Origin: Kitasatospora purpeofusca
GTDB lineage: Bacteria > Actinomycetota > Actinomycetes > Streptomycetales > Streptomycetaceae
Assembly (NCBI RefSeq): GCF_000718025.1
Contig: NZ_JODS01000002.1
Location: forward strand, 124,001-188,000
Length of the DNA stretch: 64,000 bases
Direction: 5' to 3'
Part shown: one piece after another, positions 31,071-39,904 of the stretch
Layout of the letters: each line of letters begins with the position of its first letter
Position numbering within the stretch: position 1 is the first letter of the stretch
The notes under the pieces: generated by a model
The model's database searches: none
Told to the model about the DNA's origin: nothing
Seen by the model: only the letters and a program-made list of their open reading frames with translations
Program-made: the position numbers and the translations under genes

Positions 31071-32537
31071 TCAGGAGGCGGCGTGCAGGGTGGTCGGCGT
31101 GCACGCGGCCGGGGTGGCCGGCAGGCCGGCCCGGTGGGCGAGGGCGGCGGCCTCGCCCCGGGAGCCCACCTCCAACTTGGCCAGGATGTTCGCCACATGG
31201 AACTTCACCGTCGACTCGCTGATGTGCAGGGCGGCGGCGATCTCCCGGTTGCGGCGGCCCAGGGCCAGCTGGTCCAGGACCTCCAACTCCCGTGGCTGCA
31301 GGCCCTCCAGCGGCCGGGCCGCGCCGATCGGCCCGGCCGGGGCATGCAGCGGCAGGTCGACCGTCACCGCGGTGCCCCAGCCCGGGACCGCCTCGACCGT
31401 CAACCGGCCCGCCAGCGCGGCGATCCGGTCGGCCGTGCGGTGGACGGCCAGCGCGTCGGCGGTCAGCAGGCCCGGGCCGTCGTCCCGGACCACGGCCCGC
31501 AGACCGTCCGCCACGAACTGCCAGCTCACGTGCAGCCGGGTCAGGCCGTCCTGCTCCAGCATCGCGAGCACGGCGGAGCGGACGGCGGTGCGGGCGGTGT
31601 GCGCGGTGTCGGTGGGCACCGAGCGGTCCCCCTCGGTCGGCGCCAGCAGGTCCAGCCGGACCGGGCTGTGCCGCAGCAACGGCCGCACCACGTCGGCGAG
31701 TCGGGCGAAGGCGGTGGCGGCCGGCTCCTCGCTCAGCTCGCGGTCGAGCTCGCCGGCGCTGCGCAGGTCGAGCAGCGCGGTCACGGCCAGCTCGGTGGCG
31801 TTGCGCCGGGCGGTGGCGTCGTCCAGTCCGGCGGAGCGCAGCGGCCCGAGGATCGCGGACAGCGCGGAGGCGTGGGCGCCGCTGAGTTCGGCGATCGCCC
31901 GGGCCCGGGCACTGGCCGAGGCGCGGGAGGCGGCGGCCTGCGCGGGCGCGGCGTCGACGGCGCGGTGGTGGGAGTGGGTGGTCAGCAGCTCCCACAGCAG
32001 CTGGAGCAGGCCGAGCGAGCGCTCGGGCAGCAGCTCCAGCAGTTCCAGCGGCTCCCGCGGCCCCTTCGCGCGGCCGTCGGCCCGCCCACCGGTCCGTCCG
32101 CGCGGGACGCCCGGTCCGGTCGCGGCCGCGCGGACCAGCACCAGCAGGGCGCCGTTGCTCCCGGGCGGGGCCGAGGCCACCGCGACCGCCGGGCGCGGGC
32201 GCCCGCCGAGCACGGCCTCGCCCTGCCAGGGGCGGCCGGGCGTGACCTCCTGGGCGAGTTGGCCCAGCTCGCTGCCGGTGATCCGGGCGGACAGCTCCTC
32301 GGGACCGACGGCGTTGGCGGGCGAGTAGGTGCAGACGCCGCTGAGCTGCGCCACCGCGAGGTGCGGGACGAGTCCGGCGAGCACCTCGGAGAGCTTGGGC
32401 AGGATCGTCACCCGGGGTTCGCGCAGCAGCTCGGCGGCGAGGGCCAGCACTCCCTCGGCGTCGTCCCAGGACCACGCGGCCCCGTGCCCGCTCCCGGACG
32501 CCGCCCCGTCGTCGTTCGCACCGCTGTGTTCGACCAT
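31071..32537 (-). CDS. LuxR regulator with a histidine-kinase-like ATPase domain
   Basis: 488 aa. The N-terminal half (about 25-160) is GAF-like. A central region of about 250-385 resembles a kinase HATPase: LHVSWQFVADGLRAVVRDDGPGLL (D-x-G-x-G box) and RIAALAGRLTVEAVPGWGTAVTVDLPL. The C-terminus is a LuxR helix-turn-helix (LQPRELEVLDQLALGRRNREIAAALHISESTVKFHVANILAKLEVGSR). This fuses parts normally split between a sensor kinase and its NarL-type response regulator; there is no receiver domain. It diverges from the quinone oxidoreductase gene, a likely target. Confidence 0.87.
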   Translation of the reverse strand: MVEHSGANDDGAASGSGHGAAWSWDDAEGVLALAAELLREPRVTILPKLSEVLAGLVPHLAVAQLSGVCTYSPANAVGPEELSARITGSELGQLAQEVTPGRPWQGEAVLGGRPRPAVAVASAPPGSNGALLVLVRAAATGPGVPRGRTGGRADGRAKGPREPLELLELLPERSLGLLQLLWELLTTHSHHRAVDAAPAQAAASRASASARARAIAELSGAHASALSAILGPLRSAGLDDATARRNATELAVTALLDLRSAGELDRELSEEPAATAFARLADVVRPLLRHSPVRLDLLAPTEGDRSVPTDTAHTARTAVRSAVLAMLEQDGLTRLHVSWQFVADGLRAVVRDDGPGLLTADALAVHRTADRIAALAGRLTVEAVPGWGTAVTVDLPLHAPAGPIGAARPLEGLQPRELEVLDQLALGRRNREIAAALHISESTVKFHVANILAKLEVGSRGEAAALAHRAGLPATPAACTPTTLHAAS

Positions 32538-32715
32538 GCGGTCCAGCCTAGTCCGCGAGCGCCCGCACCCGCCCGTCCGAACGGCCAGGTGGAACTGTCC
32601 GAACAGCCGGCCGGTCGACCGGGCCCGCCGTACCAGGCTGGAGCCCGTCACCAGGACGGCGGCGGCTCCCGGCCCCGGCGTCCCCCCAGATCCGGAAGAA
32701 CGGTGGAGATCCTCC

Positions 32716-33669
32716 ATGAGCAGCACCCCCGACACCACTGCCCTCGCGACGAAGGCCGTCGGCATCACCGAGTACGGCGCCGCGGACGTCCTGCGGCCGA
32801 TCGAGGTCGAGGTGCCCGCGCCGGGCCCGGGCCAGGTCCGGGTGGCCGTGCGTGCGGCCGGCGTCAACCCGCTCGACCACAAGGTCCGCTCCGGCGCGCT
32901 CACCGAGGTCTTCCCGGTCACCCTCCCGGCCGTGCTCGGCTACGAGATCGCGGGCGTCGTGGAGGCCGTCGGCGCGGACGTCACCGAGTGGCAGCCCGGC
33001 GACGAGGTGTTCGGCCAGGTCCGCGGCGGCGGGTACGCGGAGTACGCGCTGGCGGCGGCGGACCAGCTGGTCCGCAAGCCGGCCGGGGTGGACTGGACGG
33101 TGGCGGCGGCGCTCCCGGTGGCCGCCGAGACCGCCTGGCGTTCGCTCGACCTGCTGGGCATCGAGCCCGGCCGGACGCTGCTGGTGCACGGGGCGGCCGG
33201 CGGTGTCGGCACGCTGGTGCTGCAGTTCGCCCGGTCCCGCGGGATCCGGGTGATCGGCACCGCGAGCGAGGCCAACCACCCGTACCTGCGCGAGCTGGGC
33301 GCCGTGCCGGTCGTCTACGGGGAGGGGCTGGCCGAGCGGGTCCGCGCCGCCGCGCCCGAGGGCGTTGACCGGGTGCTGGACCTGGTCGGCGCGGGTGTGC
33401 TGCCGCTGTCGATCGAGCTGGCGGGCGGCGCGGAGCACGTGCTGACCATCGCCGACTGGAGCGCCGCGTCGCACGGGGTCCGCTTCACCGCCGGCGACGA
33501 GCCGACCGACTACCTCCGCCCGGCGCTGGAGGGTGCGCTCGCGCTCGCCGCCGAGGGCGGCCTGAACCTCCCGCTGCACCGGGTGCTCCCGCTGGCGGAG
33601 GTGGCCGAGGCGCAGCGCGAGAGCGAGCGCGGCCATGTCCGGGGCAAGATCGTTCTCACCGTCGGCTGA
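32716..33669 (+). CDS. quinone oxidoreductase-like NADP-dependent MDR protein
   Basis: A 317-aa medium-chain reductase without the zinc ligands. The N-terminal GroES-like domain is EVEVPAPGPGQVRVAVRAAGVNPLDHKVRSG ... LGYEIAGVV. The nucleotide motif LLVHGAAGGVGTLVLQFARSRG and the C-terminal HVRGKIVL are typical of NADPH:quinone reductases. It likely reduces quinones or enones in the cytoplasm. It is divergent from the LuxR-type regulator, 178 bases between starts. Confidence 0.9.
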   Translation: MSSTPDTTALATKAVGITEYGAADVLRPIEVEVPAPGPGQVRVAVRAAGVNPLDHKVRSGALTEVFPVTLPAVLGYEIAGVVEAVGADVTEWQPGDEVFGQVRGGGYAEYALAAADQLVRKPAGVDWTVAAALPVAAETAWRSLDLLGIEPGRTLLVHGAAGGVGTLVLQFARSRGIRVIGTASEANHPYLRELGAVPVVYGEGLAERVRAAAPEGVDRVLDLVGAGVLPLSIELAGGAEHVLTIADWSAASHGVRFTAGDEPTDYLRPALEGALALAAEGGLNLPLHRVLPLAEVAEAQRESERGHVRGKIVLTVG

Positions 33670-33709
33670 GGACGCCGAGGAGGCTGAGGACGCCGAGGAC
33701 GCCGAGGAA
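33666..33709. repeat. GAGGACGCC repeats after the oxidoreductase stop
   Basis: Four or five imperfect copies of GAGGACGCC / GAGGAGGCT lie between the convergent oxidoreductase and SpoIIE-phosphatase genes. Confidence 0.7.
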
Positions 33710-33726
33710 CCGGCCGGGGTGGGCAC

Positions 33727-35055
33727 TCACCGGGCCGGTTCCGGGCCCGGCGAGCGCCCGAGGCGCTCGACGACGACCATCGCCGCGTCGTCGTCGAGAC
33801 GTCCGCCGGCGTGGGCCAGCAGGTCGCGGCGCAGGTGCAGCAGCAGGGCGGCCGGGGATTCGGAGGGGTGGGCGGCGGTCCGTGCGGCGACCCGCTCGGA
33901 CAGCGGGTAGAACCGCCGCTCGGCGTCGCGGGCCTCGATCACGCCGTCGGTGTAGATCAGCAGCCGGTCGCCGGGCAGGAACGGGAAGTCCTCCACCACG
34001 TACGGCGCCGCGACCAGTTCGCCGAGGCCCAGCGGCGGCGAGGTGCGGCGGGGCTCCAGCGCGGTGACCCGGTCGCCGTGCAGGAGCAGCGGCGGGGGGT
34101 GGCCGCAGTCGACCAGGCGGACCACCGCGCCGTCGTCCGGGACGTCCAGGACCACGGCGGTGATGAAGGACTCGCCGCTGTCGTCCGTCGGGGTGTCGGC
34201 CGGTCCGCCGTCCGGCGGCCCGGTGCCCGGCGGAGCCCCGGTGCCGGCCGGTCCGGCGCGGCGGAACGCGCGCAGGCGCGGCCGGTCGCCGAGGCCGTCC
34301 TCGCGCTGCGCGCGCTGCTGCTCGGCGAGCTGGGCGAGGTCCCAGGCGATGCTGCCGTCCAGGTGGCCGACCAGGCCGGGCAGGTCCGGGTACAGGTGCG
34401 CGGCCGCCCGGAAGGCGCCCAGCAGCAGCGCCGCGTCGCCGAGCGAGGCCAGCCCCTTGCCCCGGACGTCGCCGACCAGCAGCCGGGTGCCGGTGGCGGT
34501 GCGGGCCGCCGCGTAGAGGTCGCCGCCGACCTGGGCCTCGGCCTCGGCGGCCAGGTAGAAGGAGGCGAGGTGCAGCGGCCCGGTCCGGTCGGGCAGCGGG
34601 CGCAGCAGGACCCGCTGGGCGGCCTCGGAGACGGAGCGGACCTGTGCCAGCTCGCGTTCGTGCCGGTCGCGCAGCACCCGCAGGGCGACGATCAGCGCCG
34701 ACACGGCGAGCAGGGCGCCGAGCTGGGTCTCGTGGTTGCCCGTGGTGAGGCCGTCGCGCAGGATGCCGATGACGGTGAGCGCGGCGAGCGAGAGCAGGGC
34801 CACCACGGTGGTGGCACGCGCACCGGCCAGCGACGCGGTGAGCGCGGGGGCGACGATCAGTAGCGGGCCGAGGTGGATGTCCGGCGGGGCGAGCACGTCC
34901 ACCACCGTGATCACCACGATCAGGGCGAGCGGTACGGCCGTCAGCGCCCGGCGGTCGGGCGGCCAGGACCGGCGGCGCTCGTGGGAACGCCGGTCGTCGG
35001 GAGGCTGCCGGAGTGGCACCTCTCCTCTGTACACCGTCCGGGTGGTCCACCGCAC
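33727..35055 (-). CDS. SpoIIE/PP2C-type membrane serine phosphatase
   Basis: 442 aa from GTG 35055 (moderately certain; a later GTG before PLRQPP is possible). Three or four membrane helices occupy residues 38-130. A short linker leads to the PPM/SpoIIE phosphatase domain, with metal-binding signatures QVGGDLYAAARTATG and VGDVRGKGLASLGDAA, VDCGHPPPLLL, IYTDGVIEARD and DDDAAMVVV. Streptomycetes carry dozens of such proteins that dephosphorylate anti-sigma antagonists. No partner anti-sigma gene is adjacent. It contains a Gly/Pro/Asp-rich insert (about 275-315). Confidence 0.9.
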   Translation of the reverse strand: MRWTTRTVYRGEVPLRQPPDDRRSHERRRSWPPDRRALTAVPLALIVVITVVDVLAPPDIHLGPLLIVAPALTASLAGARATTVVALLSLAALTVIGILRDGLTTGNHETQLGALLAVSALIVALRVLRDRHERELAQVRSVSEAAQRVLLRPLPDRTGPLHLASFYLAAEAEAQVGGDLYAAARTATGTRLLVGDVRGKGLASLGDAALLLGAFRAAAHLYPDLPGLVGHLDGSIAWDLAQLAEQQRAQREDGLGDRPRLRAFRRAGPAGTGAPPGTGPPDGGPADTPTDDSGESFITAVVLDVPDDGAVVRLVDCGHPPPLLLHGDRVTALEPRRTSPPLGLGELVAAPYVVEDFPFLPGDRLLIYTDGVIEARDAERRFYPLSERVAARTAAHPSESPAALLLHLRRDLLAHAGGRLDDDAAMVVVERLGRSPGPEPAR

Positions 35056-35138
35056 CCCGAGCGGGTGCCGGGGGTGCGCGGCGGTGCGGCCGGGAGGTGC
35101 GGTCGGACGGGGCGGCCGGGCGGCGCGGTCGGGCCGGG

Positions 35139-35561
35139 TCAGTCCTCGGAGCCGTAACGGGCCAGGTAGTCGGCGAACCGGGCGACGTCCTCGTCCGACC
35201 AGTTGGTGAACCGGGCCGAGAAGGAGAGCCGCCGCTGCTCGTTGGCCTCGCGCAGCAGGGTGAGTCCGGCCTCGGTGGCCAGCAGGATCTGGCCGCGCTG
35301 GTCCTCCGGGTCGGTCTCGCGGCGCAGCAGCCCGAGCTTCTCCAGTGCGGTGACCTGGCGGCTCACCGTGGACTTGTCGAGCATGAAGTGCGCGGCGACA
35401 TCGGCGGCCCGGCAGCCGCCGCGCTCGGTGATGAGGTCCAGGATGCTGTAGGTGACCAGGGAGAGGTCGGGGTGCAGCTGGGAGGCCTTGTGCCGGGCGC
35501 GGCGGGCGAAGGCGGTCAGTTCGCGCTGGATGGTCGCGATCGACGTCTCGCGGTCGGGCAC
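35139..35561 (-). CDS. MarR family transcriptional regulator
   Basis: 140 aa from GTG 35561 with GGAGG upstream. The winged helix is SLVTYSILDLITERGGCRAADVAAHFMLDKSTVSRQVTALEKLGLLRRETDPEDQRGQILLATEAG. The palindrome GTTG-N7-CAAC lies 47 bases upstream, so it probably represses itself and perhaps the M48 gene end or neighbours. It is preceded on the same strand by the M48 peptidase gene. Confidence 0.9.
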   Translation of the reverse strand: MPDRETSIATIQRELTAFARRARHKASQLHPDLSLVTYSILDLITERGGCRAADVAAHFMLDKSTVSRQVTALEKLGLLRRETDPEDQRGQILLATEAGLTLLREANEQRRLSFSARFTNWSDEDVARFADYLARYGSED

Positions 35562-35607
35562 GGGGACTGTCCTCCGGGGGTTCGGGAAATCCGCGGTGCG
35601 GAAATTA

Positions 35608-35622
35608 GTTGCACTATACAAC
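35608..35622. promoter_or_regulatory. MarR-type operator
   Basis: GTTGCACTATACAAC overlaps a TATA-like promoter element in an AT-rich patch immediately before the marR-type gene and over the stop of the M48 gene. Size and symmetry suit a MarR dimer. Confidence 0.6.
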
Positions 35623-36885
35623 AGCTTCGGTCGCGTCCGAAGCCCCCGGCGGACGGCCTGCCGCACCGGCCCGGCCCGCCTGCCAGGCGCGCGCCGCCGC
35701 GATCCGGCGGGTGGCGCTCGGATGAGTCGCGAACAGTAGCTCAAGCACCCGCGGCGGGTCGACGTCGGACACATTGGTCACCGCGAGTCTGCGCTGCATC
35801 GCCACGAACTGCTCCGCGTCCCCCGTGAGCTCGAGCGCGTGCCGGTCCGCCCTGGCCTCCACCCGGCGGCTCACCGCGCACTGCACCGGGCCGGACAGCG
35901 CGCCCAGCAGCGCCGCGCCCGCCGCCAGCAGCGGCAGCGACCGGGGATCGGCCGCGTCCGCCGCGCCGGCCGCCGACAGCAGCACGTCCCAGCCGGACGC
36001 CAGGCCCAGCAGCACCACCACGACGGCCGCGCCGACCGCGCCCAGCACCGTCCCGGTCAGGACGTCCCGGTGCTTGACGTGCCCCAGCTCGTGCGCCACC
36101 ACCAGCTCCACCTCGCGCGGATCGGCGGTGGTCAGCAGCGTGTCGTAGGCGACGATCCGCCGCGTCGCCCCCAGCCCCGAGACGTACGCGTTCAGCGCCG
36201 TGGTCCGGCGCGAGGCGTCCGCGACCAGGACGTCCCGCACCCGGACGCCGTCCCGCGCGGCCAGGCCGAGCAGCGCCTCGCGCTGCGGGCCCGGGGCCAT
36301 CGGCGTGAAGCGGTTGAACACCGGCTCGACGAGCAGCGGGTAGAGGAAGGAGAGCGCGGCCGTCAGCAGCGCGGCCGCGCCCGCCGCCAGGAGCCACCAG
36401 CGCTCCGGCGAGCGGCCGGTGAGCGCGTACAGACCGAGGACCACCGGCAGGGCGAGCGCCAGGGTGAGGGCGAGTCCGCGCAGCGCGTCCACCGCCCAGC
36501 CGGCCCAGCCCTGGGTGACCAGGCCGAACCGGGCGCGGACCGACCGCGAGCCCGCCCCGAACGGCAGCTGCGCCGCCCGGCCGACCAGCACCAGGGCGGC
36601 CGTCCCGGCGAGCACCTCCGCCGTCCGGGAGCCGCCGAACCAGCCGCCGACGGTGGACACCAGCCCGGCGCCGGCCGGCGTCAGGCCGAGGGCGAGGGTC
36701 AGCGCCAGGCCGGTGGCCCGCGCGCCGAGCGCCCAGGGCAGCTGGGCGCGGCGCAGCGCCCGGCCCCGGGCGCGCTCGGCGGGGGTGAAGTCGGGGGTGA
36801 ATGCGGGGGCGCGCTCCGGGGTGAGGTCCGGGGCGGCGGCGGGGGCCCGATCGTCGCCCGGGGGTGGGCCGACAGAATCTGTCAT
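35614..36885 (-). CDS. M48 family (Ste24-like) membrane metallopeptidase
   Basis: A 423-aa zinc protease. The active-site motif is VELVVAHELGHVKHRD (HExxH), with the third zinc ligand in VEARADRHALELTGD. About six membrane helices surround it. The pattern of a long first cytosolic loop and the NRFTPMAPGPQREALLGLA region matches CAAX-protease/Ste24-type M48A enzymes. Bacterial relatives degrade membrane proteins. The N-terminal 45 residues are disordered and Pro/Asp-rich. Confidence 0.9.
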   Translation of the reverse strand: MTDSVGPPPGDDRAPAAAPDLTPERAPAFTPDFTPAERARGRALRRAQLPWALGARATGLALTLALGLTPAGAGLVSTVGGWFGGSRTAEVLAGTAALVLVGRAAQLPFGAGSRSVRARFGLVTQGWAGWAVDALRGLALTLALALPVVLGLYALTGRSPERWWLLAAGAAALLTAALSFLYPLLVEPVFNRFTPMAPGPQREALLGLAARDGVRVRDVLVADASRRTTALNAYVSGLGATRRIVAYDTLLTTADPREVELVVAHELGHVKHRDVLTGTVLGAVGAAVVVVLLGLASGWDVLLSAAGAADAADPRSLPLLAAGAALLGALSGPVQCAVSRRVEARADRHALELTGDAEQFVAMQRRLAVTNVSDVDPPRVLELLFATHPSATRRIAAARAWQAGRAGAAGRPPGASDATEAVV

Positions 36886-36993
36886 CTGTTGTCCGTCATC
36901 CGAGGTCTGTCAGTCGTCAGTCGTCAGTCGTCGATCTTCGGCCGTCGGCCGTCAGGGGCGTTCGTGGACCGTCGTCCCCCGGCAGCCAGCATG

Positions 36994-37767
36994 TCACTCC
37001 TCGGCGGACCCGGTGGCGTGCCGGGTGCCCGCCCGGAGCAACTGGTGGCCGAGGTCGATCAGCGCCCGGCCGACCGCGAACTCGTCGCCCACCGCGGGCG
37101 CCGGATCGTCGAGCGGATTGCGGCGGGCGTACGCGTCGCTGTGCAGCACCGCGCCGTCGGCGTCCAGCACGGCGTGCACCCGGGTGGTGTCCCGCTCCTC
37201 CACCAGGTGCAGGCTCAGCTGCCAGTCCTTGGTGGTGCGGACGGCGGGCTGCTCCTCGCCGGCACCGGCGGCGAGGCGCGGGGACGGCGCGGCGGTGGTC
37301 CCGTCCGCGCGGACGATCACCACCGGGCACGACCCGTGCGCCGCGCACCGGGTGCTCACCGACCCCAGCAGTGTCCGGGCGAAGGTCCCGCGCCCGCGAC
37401 TGCCCAGCACCAGCAGCTCCGCGCCCTCCGCCAGCTCCAGCAGTACCTCGGCCGGATGCCCGAGCAGCAGGGTCTCCGTCACCGGCACCGGCCGGTCCCG
37501 GCCGACCACCTCGTCCACCTCGGCGGTCAGGGTGCGCATGGCCGTCCGCTCGAAGTCGTCGTCCGGCAGCGGCACCAGCCACCCGTGCAGCGAGGGCGGC
37601 TCCCACGCGGCCACCGCGTGCACCGTCGCCCCGGTCAGCGCCGCCTGCCCGACCGCCCAGCGCAGCGCGGCCCTGGACGGCGCCGAACCGTCGATCCCGA
37701 CCACGATCCGCCGCCCGGTGTCCGCGCTCCCGTTCCCAGCCCCACTGCCCGTCCCGTTGTCAGTCAT
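36994..37767 (-). CDS. universal stress protein fused to a DUF1876 domain
   Basis: 257 aa. Residues 18-150 are a UspA domain: RIVVGIDGSAPSRAALRWAVGQA, and the ATP-binding GSRGRGTFARTLLGSVSTRCAAHGSCPVVIV (G-2x-G-9x-G-S/T). After a 20-residue linker, residues 175-257 (KDWQLSLHLVEERDTTRVHAVLDADGAVLHSDAYARRNPLDD ... VGDEFAVGRALIDLGHQLL) match DUF1876, the dsRBD-like fold of mycobacterial Rv2632c. The two domains are usually separate proteins linked to the dormancy/stress response, so the fusion supports a functional link. Confidence 0.85.
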   Translation of the reverse strand: MTDNGTGSGAGNGSADTGRRIVVGIDGSAPSRAALRWAVGQAALTGATVHAVAAWEPPSLHGWLVPLPDDDFERTAMRTLTAEVDEVVGRDRPVPVTETLLLGHPAEVLLELAEGAELLVLGSRGRGTFARTLLGSVSTRCAAHGSCPVVIVRADGTTAAPSPRLAAGAGEEQPAVRTTKDWQLSLHLVEERDTTRVHAVLDADGAVLHSDAYARRNPLDDPAPAVGDEFAVGRALIDLGHQLLRAGTRHATGSAEE

Positions 37768-37998
37768 GACCCACCACCTGCCGTCCGGTCCCCGAGCCTC
37801 GCCCGCTGCCTCCGCCGAGCCCGCGTCGCACCTCCGTCCTGGCGGCCTCCGCCCGGCTTCCGCCGTGCCTCCCTACCTCCACGCTGCCACTCCGCGCGCC
37901 ACCCGGCGGCCCGGCGCGGATTGTGGCGGTGGCGCGGAGGCGGCGCGGGGGAGTGGCGTAGGCTGACCGCTTCCGGATCGACCCTTGGGGGAACAGAC

Positions 37999-39264
37999 AT
38001 GCGCCGTGCCGCGGCCGCCGTCGCACTGCTGCTGGGGCTGATACCCGTGGCCGCCTGCGGACCGGACGACCCCGACCCGGCCGCCGTCAAGGCCTCCCGC
38101 TCCGCCAAGGCTGCCGCCGACGCCGCCGCTGCCGCGAAGGCCTCGCCGGACGCCGCCGGTTCCGGCGCCGCCGGGGACCAGGCCGCCTCCGACAGTGCGG
38201 CGCCCCGCCCGGACGGCAGCATCACGGTGGCGTTCGCCGGGGACGTCCACTTCGAGGGCCGCACCGAGGAGCGGCTCTCCGTGCAGCCGCCCGAGACGGC
38301 GCTCGGACCGATCTCCAAGAGCCTCGCCGCCGCCGACCTCTCCGTCCTGAACCTGGAGACCGCGATCACCGATCGCGGCGCGCCCGAGGCCAAGACCTAC
38401 ACCTTCCGCACCTCCCCGAAGGCGCTCACGGCGCTCAAGGACTCCGGCGTCGACGTCGTCTCGCTCGCCAACAACCACGCCGTCGACTTCGGCGCCGACG
38501 GTCTCGCGGACACCCTCGCGGCCAAGGCCGCCTCGCCGCTCCCGATCGTCGGTTTCGGCCGCAACTCCCAGGAGGCGTACGCCCCGTACGTCACCACCGT
38601 GCGTGGGGTGAAGGTGGCGGTGGTCGCCGCCAGCCAGGTCGAGGACCTCACCAACCAGAAGTGGCGCGCCGGGGCGACCAAGCCCGGCATCGCCTCGGCG
38701 CTGGACCAGGCCGCGGTCGTCAAGGCGGTCGAGGAGGCGAAGAAGCAGGCACCGGTGGTGCTGGTCTACCTGCACTGGGGGGACGAGGGCAAGGCCTGTC
38801 CGACCCCCGCCCAGACCGCCATCGCCAAGAAGCTCGCGACCGCGGGAGCCACCGCCGTGGTCGGCACGCACGCGCACACCATGGTCGGCTCGGGCATGCT
38901 CGGCTCCACCTACATCGGGTACGGCTTCGGCAACTTCCTCTGGTACGGCACCTCCAACTACGCCAACTCCAACGAGACCGGCGTCACCACCCTGACCCTG
39001 GGCCCGAACGGCAAGGTGCTCGGCGAGGCGTTCGCGCCGGCGACCATCGACGACAAGGGCGTGCCGGTGCCGCAGACCGGCGCCGCCGCGACCGCCGCGC
39101 TCAAGCGGCGGGACGGGCTCCGGGGCTGCACCGGCCTCGCCCCCGTCCCGGGGGCCGCCGCCGGGCCCGCGTCCGGCTCGCCGTCCTCCCCGTCCGCGCG
39201 CACGTCCGCGCCCGCTGCCCCGGCCGCGCGGAGTGCCGCGCCCGCCCCGACCGCCTCGCGCTGA
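37999..39264 (+). CDS. CapA-like (PGA_cap) metallophosphatase lipoprotein
   Basis: 421 aa. The signal peptide ends in a lipobox (LIPVAACG), so the protein is probably anchored to the outer face of the membrane. An Ala/Lys-rich linker (about 25-75) precedes the CapA domain. This has FAGDVHFEG, LNLETAITDRG, SLANNHAVDFGADG, YLHWGDEG and VVGTHAHTMVG, the metallophosphoesterase-like motifs of proteins involved in poly-gamma-glutamate export. The tail is Ser/Pro/Ala-rich. No other pgs/cap genes are near, so the PGA link is uncertain. Confidence 0.9.
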   Translation: MRRAAAAVALLLGLIPVAACGPDDPDPAAVKASRSAKAAADAAAAAKASPDAAGSGAAGDQAASDSAAPRPDGSITVAFAGDVHFEGRTEERLSVQPPETALGPISKSLAAADLSVLNLETAITDRGAPEAKTYTFRTSPKALTALKDSGVDVVSLANNHAVDFGADGLADTLAAKAASPLPIVGFGRNSQEAYAPYVTTVRGVKVAVVAASQVEDLTNQKWRAGATKPGIASALDQAAVVKAVEEAKKQAPVVLVYLHWGDEGKACPTPAQTAIAKKLATAGATAVVGTHAHTMVGSGMLGSTYIGYGFGNFLWYGTSNYANSNETGVTTLTLGPNGKVLGEAFAPATIDDKGVPVPQTGAAATAALKRRDGLRGCTGLAPVPGAAAGPASGSPSSPSARTSAPAAPAARSAAPAPTASR

Positions 39265-39309
39265 GCGTCGACGGAGCAGTGGTGGGAGCGCGGCAGTGAG
39301 GGAGCGGCA

Positions 39310-39876
39310 GTGACCGAGTGGACGGTGCACGGGCGGCGCCAGGTGTACGGCTCGCCGTGGGTGGAACTCTGGCTGGACGATGTCGACATCCCCGGCGTCG
39401 GCCGGGTCGACCACCATGTGCTGCGGATGCCCAAGGAGTGCGCCGTCGCCGTGGTGACCGACGCCGAGGGCCGCTTCCTCATGCTCCACCGCCACCGGTT
39501 CATCACCGGTCGCTGGGCCTGGGAACTGCCCGCGGGCTGGGTCGAACCCGGCGAGAAGCCCGCTGCGGCGGCCGCGCGCGAGGTCGAGGAGGAGACCGGC
39601 TGGCGGCCGGGGTCGGTCGAGCCGTTGACGGAGTTCGACGCGATGTCCGGGATCTCGACCATGCACTTCCACGCCTTCCACGCCACCGGGGCGACGCCGA
39701 CCGGCGGGCCGGTCGACCGGTCCGAGGCGAGCCGGGTGGAGTGGCTGACCGAGCGCCAGGTGGTCGGACTGCTGACCTCGGGCGAGGTGGCGGACGGCGC
39801 CTCGCTGGCGGCCCTGTCCTACTTCCTGGGCCCGCACCGCCTCTCGGCCGGCGGAACGAGTCTGAGCAGCAAGTAG
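39310..39876 (+). CDS. NUDIX hydrolase
   Basis: 188 aa from GTG 39310. The Nudix box is GWVEPGEKPAAAAAREVEEETG (G-x5-E-x7-R-E-U-x-E-E-x-G-U), complete. The context RRQVYGSPWVELWLDDVDIP ... HHVLRM resembles ADP-ribose pyrophosphatase-like NUDIX proteins. It probably cleaves a nucleoside diphosphate derivative. It is 45 bases after the CapA-like gene and may be co-transcribed. Confidence 0.9.
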   Translation: MTEWTVHGRRQVYGSPWVELWLDDVDIPGVGRVDHHVLRMPKECAVAVVTDAEGRFLMLHRHRFITGRWAWELPAGWVEPGEKPAAAAAREVEEETGWRPGSVEPLTEFDAMSGISTMHFHAFHATGATPTGGPVDRSEASRVEWLTERQVVGLLTSGEVADGASLAALSYFLGPHRLSAGGTSLSSK

Positions 39877-39904
39877 ACCTGCCAGGATGTGAACTGGGGG
39901 TCGG

